Shown here: one piece after another, positions 1 through 11,300 of the stretch | Numbering within the stretch: the stretch's first letter is position 1 | Layout of the letters: each line of letters starts with the position of its first letter | NCBI GenBank assembly: GCA_951812925.1 | Contig: OX638368.1 | Span: forward strand, 24,429,187-24,493,186 | Source of the DNA: Calliopum simillimum | Taxonomy: Eukaryota > Arthropoda > Insecta > Diptera > Lauxaniidae | DNA length: 64,000 nucleotides | Reading direction: 5' to 3' | Notes under the pieces: model-generated | The model's database searches: none | The model's input: the letters and a program-made list of their open reading frames with translations, nothing else | Told to the model about the DNA's origin: nothing | Position numbers and translations under genes: made by a program

Positions 1-2895
1 GTCATCAGTCAACCAGTGTCAGAGGGCCTTTCTTGTTCTTCTTATTTTGTAGCAAGTTCTTTTAAAATTAACTAGCAAATCAACAACAATTTTGCTGTTT
101 CCAATATGTTCTTATTAACCAAACTAGCTACTTTTTTGTCTCCACTTTGCTCGTTTTGACAATTTGGCGCTGCCTCTATAATTGTATCATGATTATATCC
201 TTTTGCTTTGTGTTTAATGACATTTTAATGATCCCCACGATCAGCGTCATTTTAACTACTAATTTTTTAGAAGTTACTTTGGAGTATCAACGCCGAAATG
301 AAGAGGCTTCGGTGGATATCCTTTATTCGGCTCCACTCTTGTCAAAACGATCCGGAAACTGTTTTTGACGACAGTTTATCTCTTCTTGCCTTGAGAACAT
401 TTATTTCCTGCGTCAAATTAAGCACATTTTCAGAAGCACGGATAACATGTTAAAACTCAGAATGCGTATGTTCGTGTGTTGTACAACCAGATTTTATCGT
501 CTGAGAAAACTTATTGAACATTTTTTGACAGTTAACAGTTGAGAGCCCTCGATTATTTTGAAAACATCTCTGTACTTTTCACCAACTAAATAAAAATCGA
601 GAAATTCTGTTTTTTGGACGTGAAAATTGAGTGCGCGTAAAAATTCATAATAATCAGTTTAGAATTAAGCTTAAAGTTTTTAATTTATATGAAAAGTTAA
701 CTTTAAAGTTTAATAAACAAAGTGCAATATAAATGGCATAGCTAAATAGCAGTTTTCTGCGGAAATAGTTGAATTAGAAATTGCAACGAAAATTTTATTT
801 TAATGCTGCTGCTGCGAAAGGGTACGTTCAGCGTCGATCCATGAGATAGAAGAATCAATAAAAGGAATTCAAGTTGCATTATCAGTTGTCTCTTACTATT
901 TCCAATAAGAACTTGGGTGTGAAAGTGAGGCAAATATGGTAGAAGTCGACTTCAAGCAGCGCTTCCGAAACTATGGTGCCCAACGGCCACTTTCCAAACT
1001 TTTGGGCAATCGGTTTTTGTCCAGCTACAAAAATTAAATCCTCAATGCTTGTTCTCTGTTTAATTTATTTCCATATATTTGAGTTAGCAAATGTTAAAAT
1101 TATGGAAGTCATGAATTTTGACATAAGTAATAGTTTTCTTGCAAATTTCTTATGCCAGAGAATAGGTCTATCGTCTTGTGTTATAAGGAAGCCTGAAAAA
1201 TGTCCTTTCATCTGTACAGCCTCCTGAAATATCAGTTTTTTGTTAGAAGGGCGGAGGTCATGTCCATTTTAACGAAATCAAATCTTGGCTATAATTTGGG
1301 CTAAGCTATAGTTTCATACTGAAGAATTCATAATAATGTTTTTTAAAACTTTTCAAAAGTGGCAGAGGTATAGGACATTGAATTTTGAAGGATATTTTTT
1401 TTTTTTTTGAAAAGCTACAACTTTAGTTCTTATTCAATTTTAAGTTTTATGATATGTTTATGTTTTTTTTCTCGAAACGGGCACCGATTTTTTTATTTCG
1501 GAAGCGCTGCTCTCAAGCAAGTGTCTTGTTTTCGGTTTTCGTGTATTCTAAAAGTGTGCGGCGGGGGTGGTGTGAAGAAAATTTTGATGATTGCTTCTTG
1601 TTCTTCGTCTTTTTTGTCCAGAAGAAGAGTAGTGAAAATTTCTGCTGTGCTGCGGTTTTCATGTTTTTAATTCATTTTTCTTAAACTTTTGGTGATTTGT
1701 AGACACCAAAATTCATCGCAGAGTGCATAAAATAAAAGATGAATCTTAAATATGAATTGAACAATGTTATATTCAAAGTGCTTTTGTGAATAAAAGTTCA
1801 GTGAGTGAATGAAAATGCAAAATGGGCAGTAGAAGTAAGTTAAGAAGCAGGTGCTAAAAAAATGCAATTAAGGTTTAAAGCGGCAAAATGCGGAAGCCAA
1901 ACATTTATTGCATTTAATAATGTAAATTAATCCAATTTTTAAAACTTGTAAGCATCACAAATTCTAATTGCTGTACTGTGAAGTAAAAATCGATATTTCT
2001 TGAATGGGGCAAAAGTAAAACTTGGTATACATCAAACAACACCCTGATATACTTCTTATTGCAGCATACAAAAAAGAAGAAAATGGGAACCCACCCTTTT
2101 GTCGGTTTGAGAAAAAAAAAGTCTTCTCCCCATTTTCATCTTTAGCAGCTTTTGTACGGCATGTTATTGTTTACCCGGCATATGGATGCTTACACAATTT
2201 ATCAGGCACTGCTTTTAACTTGCGCTTTTTTTGACTTCATCTTAGTACATACTTTAACTATCGATGTTGGTTAGAATGTCCAGGAGATATATGAATTGTG
2301 CAAAGTTGTGATTTTAATTGCTTCCCTTCTATTTTCGTAAAATAGAGGCTAAAAAAATAAGATTTAATAAAAATATAAGGAATCGGTAGTGGAAAAAATG
2401 CAGCTGGTTTCCGACCGAAGTTTGAAAAATAGACTAAAAAACTGCCCGTAACTTCGAAAATATTGATTTTTTCGGCGATGACTTTAAGTCTTGGCCCAAA
2501 AAGGAAACTTGTTGCGGTTTATGGCACAAAACGGGAAAAATTAAAAAAAAAAAAAATATGGAAACTTTCTCTAGATAATTCCATTTTTATAATGAATTGA
2601 ACTTTTCAAGTGAATAAAACACAATGTTCGATTGCGAAATGAAAGATGACGTCTGAAGAAACTTACCCTAAAAAATGTAAAACTTTTTAACTGCCATTTG
2701 TATCGGAAAAAACTAGATGTACCATATTCGCGGAACTTATAAGACGCCCCTCGTAATAAGGTGAAAAATCGTTCCAATTCCAAAAAATTTACATAACTTT
2801 TGAGTTATCTTAGTAAAGAACCACTATCGGCATTTCCGCAAAAAGGTCCACCATGACTAAAAGCTATTAAAAACTTATTATCTACTTATCTTCTA
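1..2895. other. No gene recognised; AT-rich intergenic or upstream DNA
   Basis: Only short open frames without recognisable domains are present, and stop codons are dense on both strands. It may be intergenic DNA or an intron between non-coding 5' exons of Alh, whose coding start lies at 8011. Homopolymer A and T runs are frequent. I see no tRNA, rRNA or transposase remnant that I can support. Confidence 0.5.
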
Positions 2896-3588
2896 TCTAT
2901 CTATATATATACATATATAAAAATGTAGTGTGCGTGTGTTTGTCGCCTTATAACTTTGAAACCGCTTTACCGATCGTTACCATTTTCGCAATGGGGGTAT
3001 CGTGAATAAATATTCCCGGGGAATTTTCTCAAACTGCCGTGCATTCTCTATTGCAGCTTAAAAAAATTCCCCGGGAATCTTGATTCACGATAACCCCCAT
3101 TGGGGTTATTGTTTTGTGCTGCAGGTGGTTTATAGCTATGCTAAAGGGGGATCGGGTGAGGGGAAGCTGTAGCCCCCCCCCATACGAAAAAAAACAAAAA
3201 CATTTAAAATGCTATACCTCTGAAGATATTGCAGATTTTGTTATAAAACTTGGTATGTGGATAGATGTTTTTGCTACCAATCAACATGCAAAAAGTGGAG
3301 TGGATTGAGCAAGGGGGTGTTGCATCTGTCACACAAAAAAATTACTTTAAATGCTATACCTCTGTTCGAATAGCAGCTCTTGCTATAAATCTTGGTACAT
3401 AACTATAAATAGTGTCAAACATTACCCTTGCAAAAAATTGCAGGAATCGCTCATGAGGTTGTTGCGCACGCTATAGGAAAAAATTAGTTTAAATGATAAA
3501 TCCCTGCACATATGCAGCTTTCATTCCATTAGAACTCATCGCGCCACATATTGAAAAAGGGCAAAACAACGTTTGCCGGGACCACTAG
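2896..3588 (+). mobile_element. Non-autonomous Helitron
   Basis: The left end is a TC followed by a TATATATA-rich stretch and AAAAATGTAGTGTGCGTGTG, the usual look of the 5' end of insect Helitrons. The right end reads CGTTTGCCGGGACCACTAG followed by T, which fits a Helitron CTAG terminus next to a host T. No Rep/helicase reading frame is present, so it would depend on an autonomous relative. The left boundary is approximate. A hairpin MITE sits inside it at 2989-3102. Confidence 0.6.
2989..3102. mobile_element. 114-bp hairpin MITE inside a Helitron
   Basis: Two near-perfect inverted arms of about 40 bp (2989-3028 and 3063-3102) flank a loop of about 34 bp. The arms begin CAATGGGGG and contain the self-complementary core TTCCCCGGGAA. 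The arms differ by only a few positions, so the insertion looks younger than the surrounding Helitron sequence. No coding capacity. Confidence 0.6.
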
Positions 3589-4609
3589 TTTTATGATAAT
3601 ATCTTAAAGAAACATTTAAATTTTACTAATTTAAGCAATTCACATATAAATTCATTAACCATGATAATTTAGTAACTTTTAAATGGATGTGCTTTTTCTA
3701 TAATCTTCATTAAGATCCATAATACATGATAACAGTTGTTCCACAAAATCTATCTTACAACTTGAATGGTATAAACGAAAATTAAAAGAATAAATTGTAT
3801 TACTGTCAATTTTTAATTTTGTTTAGTCCATTTTTACTGTCCGGTTCGTCAGTGAAAAAGATAATTTGTCATAATTGTTCCACAGATCAAGTGCAAATCA
3901 AGCAACAAGTGTTTCAAAAATTAAGTGCAAACATAGTTTAAATAGCTTAAAATTTTATTTTTTGCAATAGATGTATTTTTTTTTTAATGGTTTGTATTAG
4001 AGTTGGTCACGTTCTTCACTTTTGGCTCAAAAGTACCTAACATTAATTTTGAAATCTTAATGGAAAAAATGTCAAGTTCATATTGATCGATTTAGATTAT
4101 GATCAGAACAAAAAAAAGTACAGAAGATATTTAAATCAAACAAAATAAATTAGAAAGTAACATTATTGCATAAGATTCTAAAATTAGTAGCACTAAAAAT
4201 CCTGACTTGTTTCGCTGAATTCTGACTTTCTTTGAATAGACACGAAAACTACTTCTATTTTTGTCACGTTCGTTTTGTGTCTTTTTTTGCGTGTATCTTG
4301 GAATCACGATTTCGTCTGCTATTAACATCGGCACTAATTATAGTGCTACCTTAGAGCTATAATGTAAAGTAAAAAAAAAAAACCTTATTATGTTTTACTT
4401 CCATTTTTTTTTTTCAATTTAAATGTGTGCGACGGTCACTTTCGTCACTTGAGAAATGCCCATATACTACCTGTCTGATCCAAAAGTTTAGAAACAAACT
4501 TTTTCTATAGGATAAGAGGCCTATAGTTACGGTTTTATTTCCAAAAATTTATGCAAGAAAATTTTTGGCTTTATTTTCAAAAAAAATTTCTGGCATTATT
4601 TCCGGAAGA
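3589..4609. other. No gene; AT-rich spacer
   Basis: I see no coding potential, RNA gene or terminal inverted repeat. There is only AT-rich sequence with A and T runs. Confidence 0.5.
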
Positions 4610-5383
4610 TAAGATAAGATAGCAAGATAATTCGATGAAATTTGGCATAGTGGCGGACACGCCCACCCCCCAATCGCAATATTAAGAGCAATATTTGCGA
4701 TAACGCAAGCAAAATACACGTAAACACTAGTAGTGGTAAGTCCAAACTCTGAGGAAAAATTAAGTGCATTCGGACTGGAGGGCGTGGCACCTCCCATATG
4801 AACAAAAGTTTTAAAATGCTATATTGAAAGCGTTTTTTATGATAATCCAACAAAAATTCACTCATAAATTAAGAACAGTAAATGTAGACTCTTAGCAAAA
4901 ACTAGGTGAATTCGGACAAGGGGGCGTTGCACCTCCCATACAAGCAAAAATTTCAAAATGCTTTACTGAAAAAGTTTTTTTGAGATAATTCAACCAAATT
5001 TCACTCAAACTATAAAAACATTAAATGCAAGTTTTGAGCAAGAACTAGGTAAACTCGAACAAGAGGGCGTGACACCTCCCATAAGAGCAAAAGATTCAAT
5101 ATGCTTTACTGAAAGCGTTTTTTGAGGTAATCGTACCAAATTTCACGTAGACCTAAAGAACAGTAAGTGCAAGCTCTGATCAAAAACTGGGCGAACTCGG
5201 ACAAGACAAGAAAAATATACATAACTCTGTAGTGCAAGCGTTATTTGACGCAATGAAAAAAAGCTAAAGCAAGATCTGAGCAAAAACTAAGTGAAAAGGG
5301 AGTGGCACCTACCGTACAACCAAAATTTGCAAACTACTTCAGTAAAGGGCATTTAATTAACATTGTAATAACACCCTTACTAG
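4610..5383 (+). mobile_element. DINE-1/INE-1-like Helitron relative, 5' truncated, with tandem units
   Basis: The same phrases recur in the copies at 18643-19290 and 48061-48941: a GATAATTCGATGAAATTTGG block, GGCGGACACGCC, and several units of roughly 130 bp carrying GGGCGTGGCACCTCCCAT and AAACTAGGTGAA variants. The right end is CCCTTACTAG followed by T, a Helitron-type terminus. The 5' block with the ATACCCTACACCC motif is missing, so this copy is truncated. No ORF. Confidence 0.6.
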
Positions 5384-6519
5384 TTTATCTTATATTTAAA
5401 GAACTCTATAGCACTTCTGTGCAAAACTTGATTTTACTTACCATAAAGTGATACTTTGTCATTTCAACCTGCCTTTTTTACATTTTGGCAAATATCTCAA
5501 AACCTGTGAACGTTAGAACGTGTATTTAATTATTTTCGCATAACAGTCAGCTGCAATCCTCAATGTTATGCTAATTTAGATGTGGTTAAGAAAAACCACT
5601 AGAAAATTATATAGATAAAGGGAATTAATTAAAAACACATGAAAATTAAGGAAAGTCTCTTATAGGTAATGAACCTACATAGGACCTCTGGGATGTAAAA
5701 GATAGACAATTACTCTAAATTTTTATTTATAAATATTTTGATGATAAAATCTTTCTATCTGTTTTATTTCGATTTTCTGCTTCTTAAACCTGTTTTTCTA
5801 ACACAAAGAATGGCCGAATCGAATCACCTAAATTAAATTCAAAACATTCAAATTTCACAACTTAGAAACTTAACTATAAGAGCACTCGCAATGATATTGT
5901 TAACTTTTATATATTATTTGACAGTGCTTGGTTGCTATTCCGGCTACATTGTGCATAACCTAAGAATATACTAAGTTTTGTCATTATAATTTCGAACAGT
6001 TAAAGATTAGATGCCTCCAACATCAAATTTCGAATCAATTCGTATGAGTACACGATATCTGCCTTTACATAGCATGCACAAAAGAATAAGATTCAAATGT
6101 TTTTTGAGGGAGCATTGACCTTTTGTTTGTTGATTCTGTCTGTGTTTCTGTTGTTGGTTGCTTTCTTCTGCGTTTTGGTTTCTTTGATTTTTATGTGTCT
6201 AATACCAAATGGCATTTGATAAAAAAATTAGGTACTTTTATTTAGTTGATGTTCAAAGTTTTATGATTCTTATAATATATACCAATGTTTCAAACTACCT
6301 ATAAAAGTGCTTTTTTAGAAAATCATACAAATACATACCAATAATTAATTTGGAATGTGGACCTTATTTTGTTTTTATTGCCGGCTTTATTTACGCCCAC
6401 AAAAAAAAAAAAACCAAATAACGCCCACTAAAATATAGAAACGAAATAACGCCAATTCATTGAAATAAAATAACGCCCACATTTCATTTAGACGAAAATA
6501 ATGTGAGCGCTATTTTTAA
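5384..6519. other. No gene; AT-rich spacer
   Basis: No coding region or clear repeat was found. At 6380-6480 the phrase ATAACGCCCAC recurs about three times in a short direct-repeat cluster, just before the minisatellite begins. Confidence 0.45.
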
Positions 6520-7690
6520 CTTCACAATCGGTGAAAGTTCAAAAGCATCGAAAAACATCTTAAAAATCGGTTTGAGTCTAAAATATCGGTAAAAGTCGAA
6601 AAACATCTAAAATATCGGTAAAAGTTCAGAAGTATCGAAAAAGTAAAGTCCACAAGCATCAAAAAACATCTGCAAATGAGTAAGAGTTTAAAATATCGGT
6701 AAAAGTCCAAAAGTATCGAAAAACATCTAAAATATCGGGCAAAATTCCTAAAATTATCGAAAAACATATAAATTATCGGTAAAAGTCCAAAAATATTTAA
6801 AAACATCTAAAATATCGGCTAAAGTTCAGAAGTATCGAAAAAGTAAAGTCCACAAGCATCGAAAAACATCTGCAAATGAGTAAGAGTCTAAAATATCGTT
6901 AAAAGTCCAAAAGTATCGAAAAACATCTAAAATATCGGGTAAAAGACAAAAAATTATCGTAAACATCTAAATTATCGGTAAAAGTTCAAAAATATCTAAA
7001 AAAAATCTAAAATATCGGTTAAATTCCAAAAGTTTCGAAAAACATTTATAATATCGGTGAAAGTTCAAAAGTATCGAAAAAGATCTAAAATATCGGTAAA
7101 AGACGAAAAGTACCGAAAAACATCTAAAACATCGGTAAAAGTCCAAAAGCATCGAAAAGCATAAAAAATAGCGTTTTAGGTCCAAAAGTTTGGAAACATC
7201 TAAAATATCGCGTAAAAGTCAAAAAATTATCGAAAAATATTTAAAATATCGGTAAAAGTCCAAAAACATCTAAAGTATCTGTTAAAGTTTAGAAGTATCG
7301 AAAAAGTAGAGTCCGCAAGCATGAAAAAAACATCTAAAATGTCAACAAAAGTCCAAAAGTATCGAAAAATATTTAAAATATCGGTGAAAGTTCAAAAGTA
7401 TCGCAAAACATCTAAAATATAGGTAAAAAATTAATAGCACCGAAAAACATTTAAAATATCGGTAAAAGTCGAAAAGTATCGAAAAACATCTAAAATATCG
7501 GTGAAAGTTCAAAAGTATCGAAAAACATCTCAAATATAGGTAAAAAATTAATAGTACCGAAAAACATTTAAAATATCGGTAAAAGTCGAAAAGTATCGAA
7601 AAACATCTAAAATATCGGTAAAAGTCCAGAAGTATCGAAAAACGTCTAAACTCTCGATAAAGGTCGAAAATATCGGTGCAGAACGTCGAC
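6520..7690. repeat. 39-bp minisatellite, about 30 units
   Basis: Degenerate tandem units of about 39 bp read roughly AAAACATCTAAAATATCGG followed by TAAAAGTCCAAAAGTATCG. The period is clear from the 117-bp (3 x 39) spacing of the variant GGTAAAAAATTAATAG near 7421 and 7538. A block with GTAAAGTCCACAAGCATC recurs 200 bp apart (near 6640 and 6840), showing a higher-order repeat. Because 39 is divisible by 3, the - strand shows long but spurious frames with a 13-residue periodicity. The array ends about 320 bp before the Alh start codon. Confidence 0.85.
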
Positions 7691-8010
7691 AGAGTGCAAT
7701 AAAATAGGTTTCTCGCAATTTTAACGCATATTGTAGAAAAAAAGATGTATTCTATTAACAATATGTTTTTCTACATTTATCTACTTACAGCAGTAACCGT
7801 TCACATATCTAACGTAGAGAAGTCATATTTTTCGACGGACTTCTTTACTTACTGAATAGACCGGCTGTGGTGTGCAGTGGTTTTCCATTTTAACCCTTTT
7901 ATTTACATAACTTTCAACAATCAAACAAAGTATTAAAGTCAATAAAAATATTCCAGTTATAAGGGTTTGTTATGAAGCGGGAGAGATAAACCCATAGAAG
8001 ATAGCCCAGA
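7691..8010 (+). promoter_or_regulatory. Alh: Probable Alh 5' UTR or flank
   Basis: This leads into the PHD exon. An in-frame TAG at 7999-8001 precedes the ATG at 8011, so the coding frame cannot extend upstream within this exon. A possible splice acceptor ATTCCAG ends at 7956, which would make 7957-8010 the last part of the 5' UTR. The start context is AGAATGA, with a purine at -3. No TATA box or initiator can be assigned with confidence. Confidence 0.4.
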
Positions 8011-8365
8011 ATGAAGGAGATGGTCGGTGGCTGTTGTGTTTGTTCAGACGAGACTGGTTGGCCAGAAAATCCACTCGTATATTGTGATGGCCAAAATTGT
8101 ACAGTAGCTGTCCATCAGGCTTGTTATGGTATCGTTACGGTTCCAACTGGACCCTGGTATTGTAGAAAATGTGAAAGTCAAGAGAGATCGGCACGTGTAC
8201 GTTGCGAATTATGTCCATCGCGTGATGGTGCATTAAAAAAGACGGATAATCAAGGATGGGCACATGTCGTTTGTGCTCTATATATACCCGAAGTAAGATT
8301 CGGCAATGTTACCACAATGGAACCGATTATATTGCAATTAATACCACAGGAGAGATATGCTAAAA
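8011..8365 (+). CDS. Alh: Alh exon 1: PHD finger and first part of extended PHD
   Basis: Residues 1-118 plus one base. It starts MKEMVGGCCVCSDETGWPEN, nearly identical to fly and human AF10. The Cys4-His-Cys3 ligands of the first PHD finger are visible (CCVC, YCDGQNC, HQAC, WYCRKC), followed by the linker and the start of the second zinc unit (RCELCPSRDGALKK, GWAHVVCALYIPEV). The donor is AAAA|GTAAGT at 8366. Reading through the donor adds only a few residues before a stop, so the splice is needed. Confidence 0.95.
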
Positions 8366-11300
8366 GTAAGTGCTATCATCTATAGTTAAAAGAAATTGAA
8401 AAATAACACTTAAATTTATTTTCATTTTAGCTTGTTATATTTGCCAAGAGATCGGGAAACCAAATAGAGCTATAGTTGGTGCATGCATGCAGTGTAATAA
8501 GTCCAATTGTAAACAACAATTTCATGTTACATGCGCACAAAGCTTAGGTCTATTATGCGAAGAGGCTGGAAACTATTTAGACAATGTTAAATACTGTGGT
8601 TATTGTCAACATCATTATAGTAAATTGGTTAGTAATATATGTCCCAATTTGCTTGGAATAATATTTTAATATCATTTATATATATTTTAGAAAAAAGGAG
8701 GCAGTGTGAAAACAATACCGCCATATAAACCGATTACACATGACACTTCCTCAGACTCTGGTTCTTCGCCGGAAAAAGAAATTGATTCAACGGTAAATGC
8801 AACATCGTCTTCAACTTCGGCGACAAGCATTAAAATAATGACCAATATAAATACATCCAGTTCAGCTACCGTTTCATCCACAAAACAACGAAAGTCATCG
8901 ACAGCCATGAAACAATCGAGTTCATCGTCTTCAGCAAGTTTATCCTCAACATCAGCAGTCCTCGCTGGCAGCGGTGCTGCAGCTTCGCATGGATTAACTA
9001 CAACTGGTGGTACTGGTAGCAACAATGGTGGTGGCAATGCGGCAATTGGCGGTGGAAATGCAAGCAGTATTTCTACAAGTAATGTCCCAATCAATAGCGG
9101 AAATACTACAGTTAGCGGTGCTGGCGCCAGTTCATCTACTTCAACATCAAAGAGTTCTTCTAGTGGTTCAAGTACATATAAGGAAAAAGAAAAGCACAGT
9201 AAAAGTTTTAATAAAATTTCAAGTTCAAGCAAAGATAAAGATAGGGATGGCTCTTCATCGTCATCTTCATCACGGGAGTCACGTGATAAGTCTTCAAAAT
9301 CAAAATTAAAAGAATTCTCGTCCAATTCGAATTCAAATGTTGGCAGCGGAACTACAGTTGGTAATGATCAAAGCATTGCAATTAACAATACAATAACAAG
9401 CGCACAAAACTTGACAACTAATACAAGTTCAAGTGGTGTTAGCTCCAATACAAATAGTAATTTAAAAGAATTATCAAAATTATCAGCTACTTCTTTTGCC
9501 TCTGATAGTCATGCATCAAATTCAGATGCAGCAAATAACTTTGTAAATACCAATACTGACCCAACAGCGGTAACAATGCCGGTCAATCCAACGTCATCGG
9601 CATCATCTACAACAGGAAAAAGTTCAAGTAACAGCTCTGTAGCAAAGAAACGTAAAGCAGACGCAAAATCTAGTGCCATTACTGAAGATATCAACAAGTA
9701 AGCAGCATATTTGAAAATTATTTAACAAGTTTATATATTCTATTAATCTAATTTGTTGCAGTTCTTTTAGAGATATTATTAAAGATGTATCGGTAACTTT
9801 GACGCCATTACAGCAAACAGATTTTGAAAAGGAAATTGAAAAAAGTGCTAAGAAGGTAAGTTTTAAAAAATCAATCAATAAATTGAGAAACATATAGGCG
9901 GGGAGCCGGCAATACTAAAAGTGCCGTCATCGCGGATTCTGAAATTTTTAATGAAAAATGGTAGTTTACACTTAGACGAATAGCGGATTTTGATCAGATG
10001 ATGGCACTTTTAGTATTGCCGGCTCCCGGACTAATACATACTTAGGATATTCGAAGTTATGAAGAAATATTCTTCGTTAATTAAAATTTTTTTTTTTTTC
10101 TTAATAAATTGGCATATGGGAGATGGTATGATGGTAGGGGAATGTATCCGGGTATGAGACAGTCGATTTTTTCTATGATTAATATTGCCAATCTGACTAC
10201 TGTCGAACTATCCTCTTACTATGACCAAGTTTTTAAGCCAACACCGAAGTGAAAAGATCTATAGCTTATTTAATTTATACACCTTAGGTCGCAACTCGAC
10301 TGTAAAAAGTTTTTTATGATCTGTTTCAAAGTGTTATATTTTGGATTTAATCAACTGGAAATGGGAAGTGCCATGCGTTAGCGTTTAGTGTTTTATATCT
10401 TCTTTGTGATACAATTTGGGTTTGTGCAAATATAAATGGTAAAAACATTACTTTTAAGCTTTTCTTAAAAAGTGTCATGTATTCGAGTATGAGACACATC
10501 ATGTATCCGGGTATGAGACACTTTTTTTTAACCCAAATCGTGTGCAACTGTCAAATATCGAAATGCATGTAATGATACATGTGTTTACGTACAGTTATGG
10601 TGTTTTTATTTCGTATTTTCTAATTGAAATTGCATTTTTAAAGGTGTCTCATACCCGGATACAAAATTTGTAACGATATGTACATTTTTTCTTTCGAACC
10701 AAAATCTAGTGCAACTATCAAATATCAATATTAATGTAACAAAAAATTAATAAAATTTTGTGCTAATACACAGTCATGGGGTTTTTATTTCATATTTTTT
10801 GATTTTCATTCCATTTTTCTAGGTGTCTCATACCCGGATACAAAATTTAAATTGCTTAAAAAAAGTACTTAGAAAATTGGTCATAACTTTTGAATGTGAT
10901 GAAATAACTTTCTTCGTCCTAGAGAAGAAAGTTGTGTGGATTTCTTACCTTTTGAACGATATATAAAACACCTGAAACGGTAAAAAGTTATGGCTCAAAA
11001 ACAAAACCGGCCTCATACCCGTACACATTCCCTTATGTGGTTTGGTGACAGAACATTTTAAGATTTGGAGCATGGCATTCGAAGAACTCATGAAAAGCGC
11101 GAACGGAAGTGGTGTCGACCATTTCAGACAAAAAAAAAGTTACGAATCAACTCAGGTGTATTGATCTTTTACAAAGCTATTTCAAGGGAATTTTTTTTAA
11201 GGGTCTCTAGCTAGTTCACTGCCCGCATGTTATGTTCATCAATGTAATTGAAAATTTAAGGGCAATTTTGAAATAAAAACATCGAAAAACACTACATTTC

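Noticed and set aside
6520..7690. CRISPR-like repeat array
   Set aside because: Units are contiguous and degenerate with no unique spacers, in a eukaryotic genome. It is a minisatellite.
7342..7761. 139-codon minus-strand frame with a 13-residue repeat, and sister frames at 6522-7185
   Set aside because: It is the translation of the 39-bp minisatellite, whose unit length is divisible by 3. No non-repeat sequence supports a gene.
8687..9325. 212-codon minus-strand frame opposite Alh exon 3
   Set aside because: A mirror of Ser/Thr codon runs. The + strand frame is conserved, spliced in phase and has the expected AF10 order.
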